Of a stretch of 22,331 bases of DNA, positions 8,411 through 18,588 are shown in pieces. The notes under the pieces are model-generated. The model did no database searches. It was given only the letters and a program-made list of their open reading frames with translations, and was not told the DNA's origin. Made by a program: the position numbers and the translations under genes. The first letter of the stretch is position 1; the number at the start of each line of letters is the position of its first letter. Source of the DNA: Chara braunii (lineage: Eukaryota > Streptophyta > Charophyceae > Charales > Characeae); the NCBI GenBank assembly GCA_003427395.1, contig BFEA01000238.1, positions 2,203,808 to 2,226,138 on the forward strand, written 5' to 3'.

Positions 8411-9045
8411 ACAGACCTGCAACCGCACAACTTTATATCAAAGGCTTGCGCGCGACGGTTCGCCGCCTTAGTGTTTGCAGTTATGGGATCGAGAGACCCG
8501 ACCGGGCTCCCAAGTGTTCAATATTGGTATAGGCCGTGGAGCCAACCGCAAGAAAAGCGGGGGTACCCAAGTTTGTGATTCTGGGGCAGGGAGGCCTTCG
8601 GCCTACATTTGCTTTTTGGGATTATTATGGTTGGAAGTTGTAGTCCATGACAACCGTCAAAGTCAAACCCCTTGACTCGTGTCCGGGCTTGAAGTGGGGC
8701 TTATCTCCAGGGCAGCAAGCAACAACTGCCACCTCAGGTATGGACCTGTGTACCACCCACTCAGCATAAGGTGCAGAAGAGGGTGTGTGGTTTTCAACCG
8801 CGCATGGCGGTTGTCCAGCGTCGAGAGATTAACCCTCAAGGCGCGTGTCAGCTGACACTTGGGTGTTGAGTGCGACCCTCGCAGATTAACGAGGACCGCA
8901 TGAGTATGGGTACTACATGGTACGCCATCATCGCGACTGTTTGCGTACGTTTGCATTACTATGAGTAAGCCCTGCATCCGCGCGGTTTTATATTAAGTCT
9001 CGCGCGCGATGTCTATCCGATTTCCGCATCGGAAAGTTATGGGAT
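8411..9045. repeat. Diverged direct repeat, 555 bp apart
   Basis: GACCTGCAACCGCACAACTT and then TATATCAA (from about 8415) resembles CCCTGCATCCGCGCGGTTTT and then ATATTAA (from about 8970). Both continue into a GCGCGCGA run and end at AGTTATGGGAT (8480-8490 and 9035-9045). The 555-bp spacing suggests two old units of a larger repeat. The DNA between has no supported gene. GTGTCAGCTGACAC (8845-8858) is a perfect palindrome inside it. Confidence 0.6.
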
Positions 9046-9516
9046 GACTACTGAAGGGACTAGGAGTGTTGTCGCGTCGTTTAATGTATGTGTATGCATT
9101 TTATTTTTGTGTTTGTAGTGTGGTGTATGCGTGGTGAGTGGGATACGTCCTAGTCGATCGAAGTCGAGCCGCATTTGGGAACTCAGCCCCCTAAGTTGTC
9201 GACTCACGTGCGGGTCCGATAGAGGCGTATTACCGCGCGTACCCCCTATGCTACAACGAACGAGAAACGCCCTCGGCTGGTCCACCTCTGCGATTGCAAC
9301 TGATCAACTTTCGTACTGTGGACTGGTAGCTCGGCGGGGATACGCCCACCGAAGGGAGGTGGCAACTCCCGTAAGGTGGAGGCAAGTCGTGCCTCGCGTA
9401 GGCCCTATCCTGTCGTAGGGGCTCGCGAGAGGTATGGCTGGCGCACTCGGCCGGAGCGGCTTGCGGAAGCTCCATGTATATATTCGCGACGAGGATTAGA
9501 CCAACTCCAGCGTGAC
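9046..9516. other. GC-rich intergenic stretch, nothing recognised
   Basis: Overlapping open frames occur on both strands (9131-9418 plus, 9251-9475 minus) but neither shows a domain. An 11-base word, ATCAACTTTCG near 9303, also occurs in small-subunit rRNA, but the surrounding sequence does not follow rRNA. Confidence 0.45.
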
Positions 9517-9540
9517 GCAGCCGGGAGGGTCCCGCGCTGC
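9517..9540. repeat. Stem-loop with one bulged base
   Basis: GCAGC and CGGGA pair with TCCCG and GCTGC around the loop GGG, with one extra C on the 3' arm. Read as DNA it gives a 10-bp stem. Confidence 0.7.
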
Positions 9541-10109
9541 CCTTGAGTAGTGCTGGACCGATGCGCTCGACAACGCCATGGAGAATTGATGGACAGAGGG
9601 TGGGTGGGGTCTCAGTAGGAAACTACTGAATTGTGGAAAAAGAAAAATGTTATAAACACAGTGTTGACAGTAAAAATTATGGCAGTAATGACTATTATTA
9701 CGATGTTGATCAGTGACCTATTGTACAGGTAAGGCGATGTGCCTACAATCCGAATAATCCCAACCATTTTTTTAGAGTTCAACCATACATGTACCCGCAA
9801 ATCTTGAGAAGTACCGAACCACTATTTCGTTCAATATCGATCCAGGCAATACGGGTCGCATGAGATATTCGTTTTGCTTAGATTGATATCTTGGGAAACG
9901 ATCTCCTGGTACTCACCGAGAATCGCGGTATGTAGCCGCGACTTTGAAAAAATGGTTGGGAAATGTTATGGTGGGTTTAATAGCCCACAACGATGTGAAT
10001 CGGGTGAACGAATGATAATCGTACATATTTGGTGGCACTTGACCTATTTCAAGAGGATCGGGTTTGGCTCTATTCAGATAGCTCGCTTGACCTTGAACTA
10101 TACTAAGCA
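9541..10109. other. Intergenic, nothing recognised
   Basis: A short hairpin, TCGCGG-TATGTAG-CCGCGA, lies at 9923-9941. Small open frames on both strands (9874-10122, 9913-10161) overlap each other and run into the 104-bp repeat. They are not called. Confidence 0.45.
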
Positions 10110-10307
10110 ATGCTCGTTTTAAGTATTGATTAGTTATAGTCTTGTGTCTTGGATAATCCATAAATATACAACTTTGTTTTTCCTTGAAATACGTCTACTT
10201 GATTTGTAAACCTATGCTCGTTTTAAGTGGTGATGAATTATAGTCTTGGGTCTTGGATAATCCATAAATATACAACTTTGTTTTTCGTTGAACTATGTCT
10301 ACTTGAT
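10110..10307. repeat. 104-bp tandem duplication
   Basis: ATGCTCGTTTTAAGT starts at 10110 and 10214. By eye the two units differ at about 8 of 94 aligned bases and share GGATAATCCATAAATATACA. This is much more similar than other repeats here, so it is the most recent duplication in the window. Confidence 0.9.
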
Positions 10308-10800
10308 CTCTTATAAAAGAATGAGTCGATCACAATATGTAAACCACCAGTACGTGGTCCGACTACTTTTTCCAAGTTGGGTCATTAATGAGCCGAAACC
10401 TTCAGGGTTCGGACTGAAATTCATCAACAGGTTTCCAAGGAGCCTAAGCCCCTGAAACTCATGGCACAATTACGTGACCGTATACCGAATCAGGTACTGG
10501 TCATCAGTCATTAGGATGTGTAGAGTGGGTAACAAAACTCTTAAATTTTAGATTTTTTTCGGGGTCTTTATAACAAACCTCACATATCTTTTAAATCAAA
10601 CTTGTCACCAATCCATAAAGTGGACACTACATAAAACAATAGCAAAAAAAAAAAAAGGCCAATAAAGCTTAAAATCTGAAGGCAAAAACATATTTTCGAG
10701 CAAAATTCGCTCTTTCCAATTTTTCAGGATTGTCAGGATTTTTAGGGCTTGCAAAAATAATCATCTCTAGGAACCCAACAAATACTAAAATTGGCTAGGT
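10308..10800. other. Intergenic, nothing recognised
   Basis: AT-rich DNA with an A12 run near 10644-10656 and a near-palindrome, CCGAAACC-TTCA-GGGTTCGG, near 10391. No gene is supported. Confidence 0.45.
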
Positions 10801-10807
10801 AACCTGA

Positions 10808-10908
10808 TCGAACGTCCGTGACCCCCCTGACGGTCCAGGGTTTTCCGATCGGAGAACTGGTCAGACATCCGTCCATCCTCCCCGGCCAATCTGTCCGACC
10901 CGAATGAG

Positions 10909-10940
<32 letters not shown>

Positions 10941-11150
10941 AAAAAAAAATTGAAAAGAAACTATGTTATGCAGAAAAAAAAATTGAATAACTTTTGCCTT
11001 ATGATAATATCGAAATTCGTTGTCAATTGTAAAATAAAAAATAAAATTAAAGACACCCCCAATTATTTTGATTTTTTTTCGTGCTTTTAACTACTAAAAA
11101 TTGAGTTGTCAGGGTCCGAACATCCGGGAGCCCCCTGACTGTCCAGCCAG
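10808..11150. repeat. Two related GC-rich patches followed by A-rich tails
   Basis: GAACGTCCGTGACCCCCCTG then ACGGTCCAG (10810-10838) resembles GAACATCCGGGAGCCCCCTG then ACTGTCCAG (11118-11146), about 308 bp apart. The first is followed by a long A run (10909-10937), the second by A-rich DNA from about 11211. GC-rich body plus A tail suggests retroposed copies of one short element, or tandem units of a satellite. No RNA polymerase III boxes were recognised. Confidence 0.6.
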
Positions 11151-11210
11151 GATGTCCTGCCATCAAACAACTGGTAACATAGAAAATTGGACACAACACT
11201 GATCTTGACC

Positions 11211-11769
11211 AAAAAAAAATAAAAATAAAAAATAATAATAATAAAAACATCTTCAAATGTACTTTGAAGTGCTTTTGACGTTAACCTGACGTTGAAAGGT
11301 GGGGGTCTCAGTTAACCACTTGTGTGGGATGTTGGTGTTCTAACAGATAGGATGGTGACTCATGTGGACATTATAGAGGTATGGCAAGAGCAAATTTGTT
11401 GCCACCATACAATTTTAAGTATAAAACGTGCTGGTGGTACAAAGCACTTTCCTTTAGTGTTTCTATGAGAGAAAGGGCGAATACTTTGAAAATAAGCATC
11501 AATGATGATGGTCAGGGAAGCCATACCGCACCCAGTACCCTTGCAATTGTATTCCCTTATGTTTGCTCTTATAAACAACATACCTTGTCCGAGTTAATAT
11601 AAAACCGATAAAACTTTCGTGAGTGATCATGAAATTTGGATGCACAACCAAGTAAATGACATAGGTTAAGGGTCAGCCCGGTGACAACTACGGAATGCAT
11701 CAAATATATCATACAAACCTATGGTCGTGAGAGAGGAAATAAATATATAAAATTCTAGAAAGATTCTCA
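11211..11769. other. Intergenic with AAT microsatellite, nothing else recognised
   Basis: (AAT)n-like DNA lies at about 11230-11245. Overlapping 73-residue frames on both strands at 11360-11602 show no recognisable domain and are not called. Confidence 0.45.
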
Positions 11770-12232
11770 CGCCCGACCGGTCCTGCCCGGCCGGGCACCC
11801 GGGCGTGACGCCCAGGGTACCAGGACGTGCAAAAAAAAAAAAAAAAAAAAAGATTTTTTTTTTTTTTTTTTGGTTTTCTGCGCTCTCCCAGAGGAATCCA
11901 AATTCGGGCTCATTTTGTTTTTTGCGAGTTGGCCATCAAGGGGGGGTGAGGGGGTATAAATTGGGTTTAAAGGGGCTAAAAGGGTCTAAAGGGGGGTGCC
12001 TTTTAGTGATTCTGTTATTTTTTTTTTTATCTCCGACTCTGTGAGGAATTATAATGTGACCCTCAACAAAAACTGGTTTGCATTTCAATCCTACACAATA
12101 TATATTTTTTTTTCGGATTTTTTTGAGTTTTTTTTTTTTTTTTTTTTTGGCGCTGGGGCTGCCCGGAACCCTGCCCGGGGGTCATGCCCGGGCGTGTACC
12201 CGGGCAGAAGTTGGGTGCCCGGGCTCCCGGGA
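11770..12232. repeat. Inverted GC-rich arms with poly-A / poly-T inner ends
   Basis: The left arm (11770-11830) is rich in CCCGG words and includes GGGCACCCGGGCGTGACGCC. It runs into A21 (11831-11851) and then T18 (11854-11871). The right arm (12149-12232) is preceded by about 21 T (12128-12148). Its reverse complement contains GCCCGGGCATGACCCCCGGG and then CAGGGTTCC, aligning with the left arm's ACCCGGGCGTGACGCCCAGG and then GTACC. The same element is therefore present twice, head to tail inverted, each copy ending in A on its own strand. This could be a pair of A-tailed retroposons or one fold-back element of about 460 bp. Confidence 0.65.
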
Positions 12233-12500
12233 AAACAGCCTAGATAAAAATTACTTTAACGAACGTATGGGTACGGGGGCTATCCGTACGAAACGTACAT
12301 GTAATATCTTTATGAGACCTCTACGGTCCCATGTATGTCATCTCGTGCGTTTCGTGCGCCAACTTAAGGGGAAAAAAAAACTAAAAAATAAAATGTTATG
12401 TACCAATACGAAACAAACAATATGTGGTTGAGCATCATTTGAAGATTATTATTTCAATATGAGGGAAAAAATAAAAACAAAACTAGTGAAAAAAAAAAAA
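12233..12500. other. Intergenic, nothing recognised
   Basis: TACGAAACGTAC-like words recur at about 12287 and CGTTTCGTGCG at 12348. No gene is supported. Confidence 0.4.
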
Positions 12501-12514
12501 TTTGTTGCAACAAA
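12501..12514. repeat. Perfect 14-bp palindrome
   Basis: TTTGTTGCAACAAA is its own reverse complement. It sits directly after an A10 run. Confidence 0.85.
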
Positions 12515-12654
12515 CTTTCTACGGCAGCAAAGAGTTATTTAAATGGCCAGGCTCCAACTGGATAGTGGCTCCTACAACCTGATGAGTAGTTGCATGCTCT
12601 GGATGTGTTTGTTAAAAAAAAAAAAAAACGTGTTTTGCTTTAGTTTTCAACACT

Positions 12655-12740
12655 TTTATGCCATACCGCTCCCCATAATTGAAGTGTGATTCATCGACGT
12701 ACTATTTGGGGGCATTTTTATACCATACCACTCCCATAAG
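12655..12740. repeat. 62-bp direct repeat
   Basis: TTTATGCCATACCGCTCCCC (12655) recurs as TTTATACCATACCACTCCC (12717), 62 bp apart. Confidence 0.65.
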
Positions 12741-12995
12741 CATGTTTTTTTCATGCGTTGTTTTCTTTTTTGACTCCACCGACACTATAGAAGATCCCGT
12801 CATAAAAATAAACGTTCTACGGAATCCCCAACGTAAAAGCAGAGTACGAGTACAGGAGTACGAATCCGTACTTGTACGGGGGTGCGTAAAGGTCGCAACT
12901 CAGAAATAAAATATCATACGAAGTATCATATATGTGTTAATGCATTTTGTGTAGCGATGCTCTCGCATGGACAACATATATAATTCAGAAATAAT

Positions 12996-13230
12996 TGTAA
13001 TCCTTATTAAGAAAAAAAAAAACAAATTAAAAAAATAAAATAAAATCATAGTTCTTTCAACAAAGATGTAAAAAAAAAATATTTAATCAAAATACTAGTA
13101 ATTTGCTATAATCCTAATTAACACATCGTACAAATTAAAATAAAAATATCTATAAAACCATAGACGTTCAAAAAAACATTCAATCAAAATACTAGTAATT
13201 GGTCTGATTGCTTATTAAACTTCCAATGTA
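12996..13230. repeat. AT-rich tandem repeat of about 100 bp
   Basis: TCAAAATACTAGTAATT occurs at about 13087 and 13184, 97 bp apart. TCCTTATTAA, TCCTAATTAA and GCTTATTAAA start at 13001, 13112 and 13210. Three diverged units are visible in very AT-rich DNA. Confidence 0.65.
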
Positions 13231-13922
13231 AAAAACAATTAAAAAATAACACTCATATGAGTATGTAACATAAAACTTTGACAAAATTTCATGCTTAGAA
13301 CAAAGTGAGAATAAAATTCTAGATTAAAAAATGAGAATATGCAAACAATTTTTTCAACTCAGAGGATGAATGGTTCGATGTCGATTTCAGAGTAATTTCC
13401 CAAGGAACCTCTTCCAAATGAGAGTATTGAAACAAGAAAGAAAAAGAAAAATATATTGCATTGATTATTGAAGCAGAAGGTAAAGCAGTGAGCTACCCTA
13501 ACTCAAAAGTATGATGGCTTATGAAAAGAGCAAAATACATGAATCATTGGGAAGCAATCCACATTGAGAAACTGGAGGAATGGACTGAAAGAGCAATAAC
13601 TAAAAAACGGAAAACTGCTCGCGGTTGATATTTTTAGTTTCAAATGTGCAAAAACGCGAGGACCCCCGCCCGAAATTCGTTGATAAACTCTCTAGCCCGT
13701 CGCAGGCATTCTCGCTCTTTCATGTTTTCTTCTGTGCGCGCTCTGAGTTAGACGGTGACTGTAAAACCTTCGTTCACTAATTGTTTGCTTTCCTCAACCC
13801 CAACTGATGTCCGCTCTAACATTCCACCTACTCACGGTCCTCGAATATATACCTCACGTCCTCCAACCCAACGTATTTGTCCTCGACGCGCCTCAGATAA
13901 TAATCAATCAGATCGATTGGCC
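13231..13922. other. AT-rich to mixed intergenic, nothing recognised
   Basis: No gene or clear repeat. Composition shifts from AT-rich to balanced near 13650, approaching the broken coding region. Confidence 0.45.
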
Positions 13923-16140
13923 TCAGACAATCACCCAACAAGTCGCGTCAATCAGTACCCTCACCGTCTCGTAGTCGAAGTGCCCCCGCCGCACACAGAC
14001 GGCGAAATACTCTTCCTTGAATCGAGGCGCCAACCCCAATCTAAGTGCGAAGTGAGTGTCGTTAACTGCTCGACTCAAATTCCTAACGCCTCCGTACGTT
14101 TGTTCTATCACGAATGTGGGGTGGGCCCACCTCCAACCTTGCACAGGGTAGAGGTCTGGCCTCGGGGGTCTAAATATGAGGCGCACCAATGGCTGACTAC
14201 TTCCGGCTAGAGCGCTCGCTTTCCTAGTCACAATACTCCTCGCTAGGGTTTCGTACCTCCACCACTTCGGCCAACGCCGACAAGTGTTAGCCCTATCTCG
14301 AGCTCCTGCGACTTTTCGAATACAAGATGTCTGATGACCCCCACCTGCCTAGCACCGCTCGTCTCTCTAACCTCTGGGATCACTGTCCACAAAAACACTC
14401 CTTCCGCTTTCCACGTTCTCGTACACCGAAGCGACACGCTCTCACTCTCATCCAATCGCACAGGGAGAGGAATGCCGAACCCAAGAGCAGTCTCTCTGGG
14501 TTTTGTCAATCTCTTCGGAGTCACCTTGTAGGAGTCAAAATCGCGTAGTAGCAGAATGCCCACCACGCGCACGCCACCCAAACTTTGACAGGTTCCTCCC
14601 CATAACCGGAGGAGCTGGAATGCGGTCGAATACTTCAATCTCTGCACTCCAGCTAACCGTCTTTCTCTCTGCCTCTAATCAACCCTTTTCAGCTTGCATT
14701 AACTTGGCCACTCTCTTCCAACTGCTCCCGTATAGGTAGCCTCCTGTTCGTCTCCTAGGAAGATATACCCGCACGTCGTACTCGTCTAAGCTGATGATGC
14801 GGTAGGTGGGGACATACAACCGCTCGTGTTCTAGGCCGCCCTTATGAACATACTCATACTTAATAAGCTCGTATGACAGTATACGCCTCTTCGTCCTCTC
14901 GTTCAAGTTATGTATCACTTCATCGATCTCCTCACTAGTCGACCCTCGCTCGTCAGGTGACCTACGACTCCAACATACCTGTCTAAAGAAGATCGCGTGT
15001 TTGCCCATCCATAATCCCTTCGACTATTCCCTTCCTCCTTATTTTCAGCGACGTACTGCGCATATCTAGGCTCTAAGATCGACCCATATCCTCGAGAAGT
15101 GGATCGAACCTACATCGACGTCATCCTCCTCCACCTCCTTCTCTGACTCGGAGTCCACCCAGTCGGGCTCCCAGACCTCCTCGTCATCGTCATCGAGCTC
15201 CTCCACTACACGATATCCCGGGACATCGATGGCGTCGTAATATCGGGTCAGCTGATAAATGGCTATAAGAGGATCAGCATCACCAGACCCCCACCATGAG
15301 TCCCAGTGTTCTATGAAGAGCCGTCCTATCGACGTGGTATAGTCGAGCCCAACCCGAAGCTTGCGGTGTAAAAGATCCCACACGTAGGGCGGCGAAAGTT
15401 GTTTCCAATCATAACCCTCGCCCCACCAGGGTCCTGGGGAGGTAGGTGCGATCGACCAGATCAACTCTATAAGCTGTATCCTCTCGTCTCCCCACCGCGG
15501 TCCAACGGTAACCAGGAATTAATAAATATAGTGGGTATCCAGGTCCCCTTTCAACAAATGCTCGAGCTCTACAGCCGTAAGATAGGCCTCGACAAGGCCT
15601 CCTATACTCCGAACGATGCGTCGACCACGAATGAAGGGACCGTCGTCCTCAGCCTACAACGTGAATGGGGGAAAACCTCGTCACGAACGACGTGGAGCTC
15701 TCCGGTAATAATGCGGGGAGGAAACCTGTGGAGCCATCCTGTCGCGTCCTCCTCCGATTCCTCCTCACGCTGAAAGTCCTCAACCTCCTCCTGCAGTTAT
15801 CTCTCGGCCCAACCGATGATACCCCAAGCCCCCAGGTCACAAGAGCCAAAGCGGCCTTTTTGGCCACTTTCCAACTCAGGTACAAATATGCTGTCTCACC
15901 GGGACGTCGACCACGCGGACCCTGGCTGCTGTTAAGCTCCCTATACATCCACAACCAGGCTCCAGGCCACAGGACGATTGACCTCCACTTGTATCAGCCG
16001 TCGTGTCAGTCTGTGGGTCGAGTCGGTAGAGTGAGCTCCACTAGGTCTCCCTCCACGAGTTCGGGGGGCTCAATCTTCCACCATCGCTCAACAACATATC
16101 CCTCAACTGCTGAGGGCGGCCACATTCGCGTAATGCAGTA
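13923..16140 (-). pseudogene. Broken coding region, unrecognised protein (possible gag/ORF1 of LTR element)
   Basis: Minus-strand open blocks follow one another in order with changes of frame: 16140-15649 (two stops, at 16008-16006 and 15996-15994), about 15600-15066 (stop at 15521-15519), 15008-14679, 14647-14243 and 14231-13923. Block 1 contains a WWKIEPPELVEGDLVEL segment. Block 2 contains WWGEGYDW, then an acidic run DDDDEEVWEPDW. Block 3 contains a charged helix-like stretch and YLPRRRTGGYLY. The segments look like real protein in amino-acid make-up and are separated by frameshifts. Base composition is balanced here and AT-rich on both sides. I recognise no domain, no CCHC zinc knuckle, no retroviral protease DTG and no RT YxDD. 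It lies 2.1 kb downstream of the minus-strand primer-binding site, the place expected for gag or an extra ORF1. Starts are not reliable. Confidence 0.55.
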
Positions 16141-16191
16141 GGGATGCACATGAAATAATTCAAAAAGCCTAAAATCCTAAGGAAAAATTTT

Positions 16192-17380
16192 GACAGCACT
16201 TCGCCTCCCCACCCTGGGATGGGGTTCGGGAGGTCGTCCCTATGATAAATGTTGTCCGCATGTGCAACCTAGGTCCTTTTGTGCCCTACATAAAAGGGGA
16301 ACAAAATTCCAAACTCAGATTGGGCTCACAAGCCTTACATTCGAGTTCCCTCGAATACAAGGCGCGTGCTCAACTCGAGGGAATTCGGCCTACTGTCTCC
16401 GTGAGTGCGTCCTTGAGCAATGGGTCTGTCCCCGGAATAAAACCCAAAATTAGAATGTATACTTAATTACTAGCAGGCTTTTTAGGCCATTATTCTATCT
16501 TTTGGGGATTTTAAGAGTTTTTAATTAATAAAAATTCAAAAAAAAATACCGAAGGCTCACTTGCACGCCCCCAATGTGTACGGAAAATGATCACAAACGC
16601 AATAGAGCTGGGAGGCAAGACTGAAGTGCTTTTTGCCCTTCCGTTTGGATTTTCCCTGAATTTTTATCAATTAAATCTAAAATAAATTATTTTAATTGAC
16701 TAATATCCTTGTTCTTCTCTCCCGGTTTTAGAAAAGCCCAAACCAACTCCCAATCGAAAATAAACAGGTCTAGTACCCCTTTTACTCCCCTACAGGGATT
16801 TTTTTTATAATTTTTACTTTTTAATTAAGATAAATTAGGAAAAAATAAAATTAATTATTTTTCTTTTCTTATATCTGTTGAGGGACAAGTTTCCATAGGA
16901 TTTGCCGATTTTCAGGTTTTATGGGGGCCTAGAATGATTTGCGGAAATTTGTGAAAATTTCCGCAGCGTTTCGCTTCCCCCCCGTTGGGATGGGATGCGG
17001 GACGAGTCCCTCAAATAATGTTGCCGAAACGACGAAAACCTAGAAAAATATCACAAAGGAGAAAGTTTGATTTTTACTTGATTTTTAGATGTTTTCAATA
17101 ATTTTTTAAATTAATTATCAAAAAGATGAATTAAAAGAAAAATTTTCGAAAAAAAAAATTTCGGCAGCAATTTCCCCCGTTAGGATGGGGTTCCGGACTA
17201 AGCCCTAAAACAGCGCTGCCGGAAGAGGGATAACAAATAGATACTTTACTTGATTTTTAGATATTTTTAATATTTTTTTTTAAATTAATTGTAAAAAAAA
17301 ATGAATGAAAAAAAATTCTTCGAAAAATTTCAGCAGCAATTTCCCTCCCCCCCATTGGGACGGGGTTTGGAGGTTATCCG
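16192..17380 (+). repeat. Four copies of a GGCAGC-type short inverted-repeat element (plus orientation)
   Basis: Copies lie at 16192-16256, 16958-17029, 17159-17224 and 17328-17380. Copy 2 opens TTTCCGCAGC and closes GTTGCCGAAA. Copy 3 opens TTTCGGCAGC and closes GCTGCCGGAA, so the roughly 65-70-bp units have near-complementary ends. The middle is a C-run, then GGGATGGGG-like sequence, then a GGAC or GGAGG half. Copy 4 has lost its right end. Related copies at 7028-7310 are on the other strand. Confidence 0.8.
16940..16965. repeat. Perfect 11-bp hairpin
   Basis: TGCGGAAATTT (16940-16950) and AAATTTCCGCA (16955-16965) are perfectly complementary around GTGA. It overlaps the left end of the second GGCAGC element, so it may have arisen by an inverted duplication of that end. 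Confidence 0.9.
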
Positions 17381-18070
17381 TTAATTAAAAAAAACAAAAG
17401 TAAACGAACTTAATTTTTTTATTATTATTAATTTTTAAGGTATTTATTTTAATTTTTATTTATTTAATATATCACAAAAATTTTAAATTAATACTCTCAG
17501 CGAGTATACTCACACAAAGTCCTAAATCCCAGCAATACTCTTGAAAACTCTACCTATAACTCGATTGAATCTATCTTACATCCTTAACTTAGCATTAGGG
17601 TTTTACCCTAATTAAGGTTTCGCCTAATTAGGGTTTTGGTTTTTGCACGCAACCGCACTCACACCGCAACCCCCCGATTATCGCGGGAAAATTTTTGCGT
17701 GGATCTCACAAGTTCAAGGCAAAACGTTATCGGATTACTTTTCGTTATTTTTGTTTCTTTTAATTTAAACAAAATTCCAAAAAAAATTCAATTTCCTCTT
17801 TATTTTGTATTGGTTGGAGCCCGCTGTTTCCAAATAAGGTCCGTTTTCCCCGGCTAAGGTTTCAAAATGTCAGGAAAAATACAAGGACCAACTTTGGTCC
17901 AGGCGGGGTTGATTTCGCCTCATTTTCTTGCAATTTAAAAAACATAAAAATTGTAATTTTTTAAATTTTAATCAAAAAAAAAAAAAAAATCCATATCTCC
18001 CTTTTTAGCCGTTGGAATTTTTCAAAAAACGTCTCAAAATGTTCGCCTCTACGAGAGGACGAACTTTAAC
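17076..18070. repeat. AT-rich leader with 172-bp periodicity
   Basis: ACTTGATTTTTAGAT (17076) recurs at 17248, 172 bp on, with the following AT-rich stretch and GGCAGC copies 3 and 4. Farther right, AAAATGT (17864) with AGGACCAACTTT (17884) recurs as AAAATGT (18036) with AGGACGAACTTT (18056), again 172 bp. GGACCAA-CT-TTGGTCC (17885-17900) is a perfect hairpin. The shared period at two places suggests a decayed satellite-like array. Confidence 0.6.
17595..17636. repeat. Telobox-like motifs in inverted arrangement
   Basis: TTAGGG-TTTTA-CCCTAA (17595-17611) forms an inverted repeat of the plant telomere core, and ATTAGGGTTTT follows at 17627-17636. Such motifs are common in plant promoters and leaders and as short interstitial telomere tracts. 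This is too short to be a telomere. Confidence 0.75.
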
Positions 18071-18253
18071 CCGCATGCTGTTTTCACAAAAACGCCCGGA
18101 TCAAAAGATATTGGGGAAAAAGAATAACAAAGATTAAAAAAAAATAGAGAAAAATCAACTGATCAACTTCTCAGAGCTAATAAGTCTCTGGCTGATTAGC
18201 CAGCGCGCCCCCGTTTGATCGGGGAAGGCCGAGGCCTTGGGGGTGCAGTCCCC

Positions 18254-18271
18254 TCCCCGGCAACGACTCCA
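18254..18271 (-). other. Primer-binding site of an LTR retrotransposon (tRNA-Asp type)
   Basis: On the minus strand the 18 bases read TGGAGTCGTTGCCGGGGA. The well-known plant PBS complementary to the 3' end of tRNA-Asp is TGGCGCCGTTGCCGGGGA, so 16 of 18 match. One base (18272) separates it from the terminal CA of the LTR at 18273, the normal distance. This fixes a minus-strand element, with the 5' LTR at higher coordinates. It is not a tRNA gene: only the 3' end resembles tRNA. Confidence 0.75.
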
Positions 18272-18588
18272 ATGTTGTGAGGAAACTCGGGGAGGGGGGG
18301 CCTGTTCGTCGTTGAGGCCAAGGACAACGACGTCTGTTATCCGCCGTGCCCGCCTCAGAGGACCTCAGTGACACGACAGGGGAGTGGGGTTTGTTCTGCC
18401 TGTCACGCTCCCACTCACTGCCGCACTCACGCACACTCACTCACTCTCTCCTTTTCACTCTCCACCGTGTTTGACCGTTTCATACCTGATGATCCCTGTG
18501 CTACGCTCACTCCCTGTATTCGGCTTGCGGCGGCCGCCTAATATGCATATCTGGTCTTTAGTAAAAAACTCAGAGAAAAAAAAAAGAT

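Noticed and set aside
9296-9330. Possible 18S rRNA fragment (ATCAACTTTCG)
   Set aside because: Only an 11-base match; the bases on either side do not fit.
7559-9540. A hairpin-dense domain
   Set aside because: Many of the 5-6-bp stems noted here occur at about the number expected by chance in 22 kb, so only the longer or paired ones are reported separately.
17595-17636. Telomere or interstitial telomere array
   Set aside because: Only three partial repeats in mixed orientation; this is better described as telobox motifs.
18254-18271. tRNA gene suggested by TCCCCGGCAACG on the plus strand
   Set aside because: No D-arm, anticodon arm or full acceptor precedes it; the position beside an LTR edge fits a primer-binding site.
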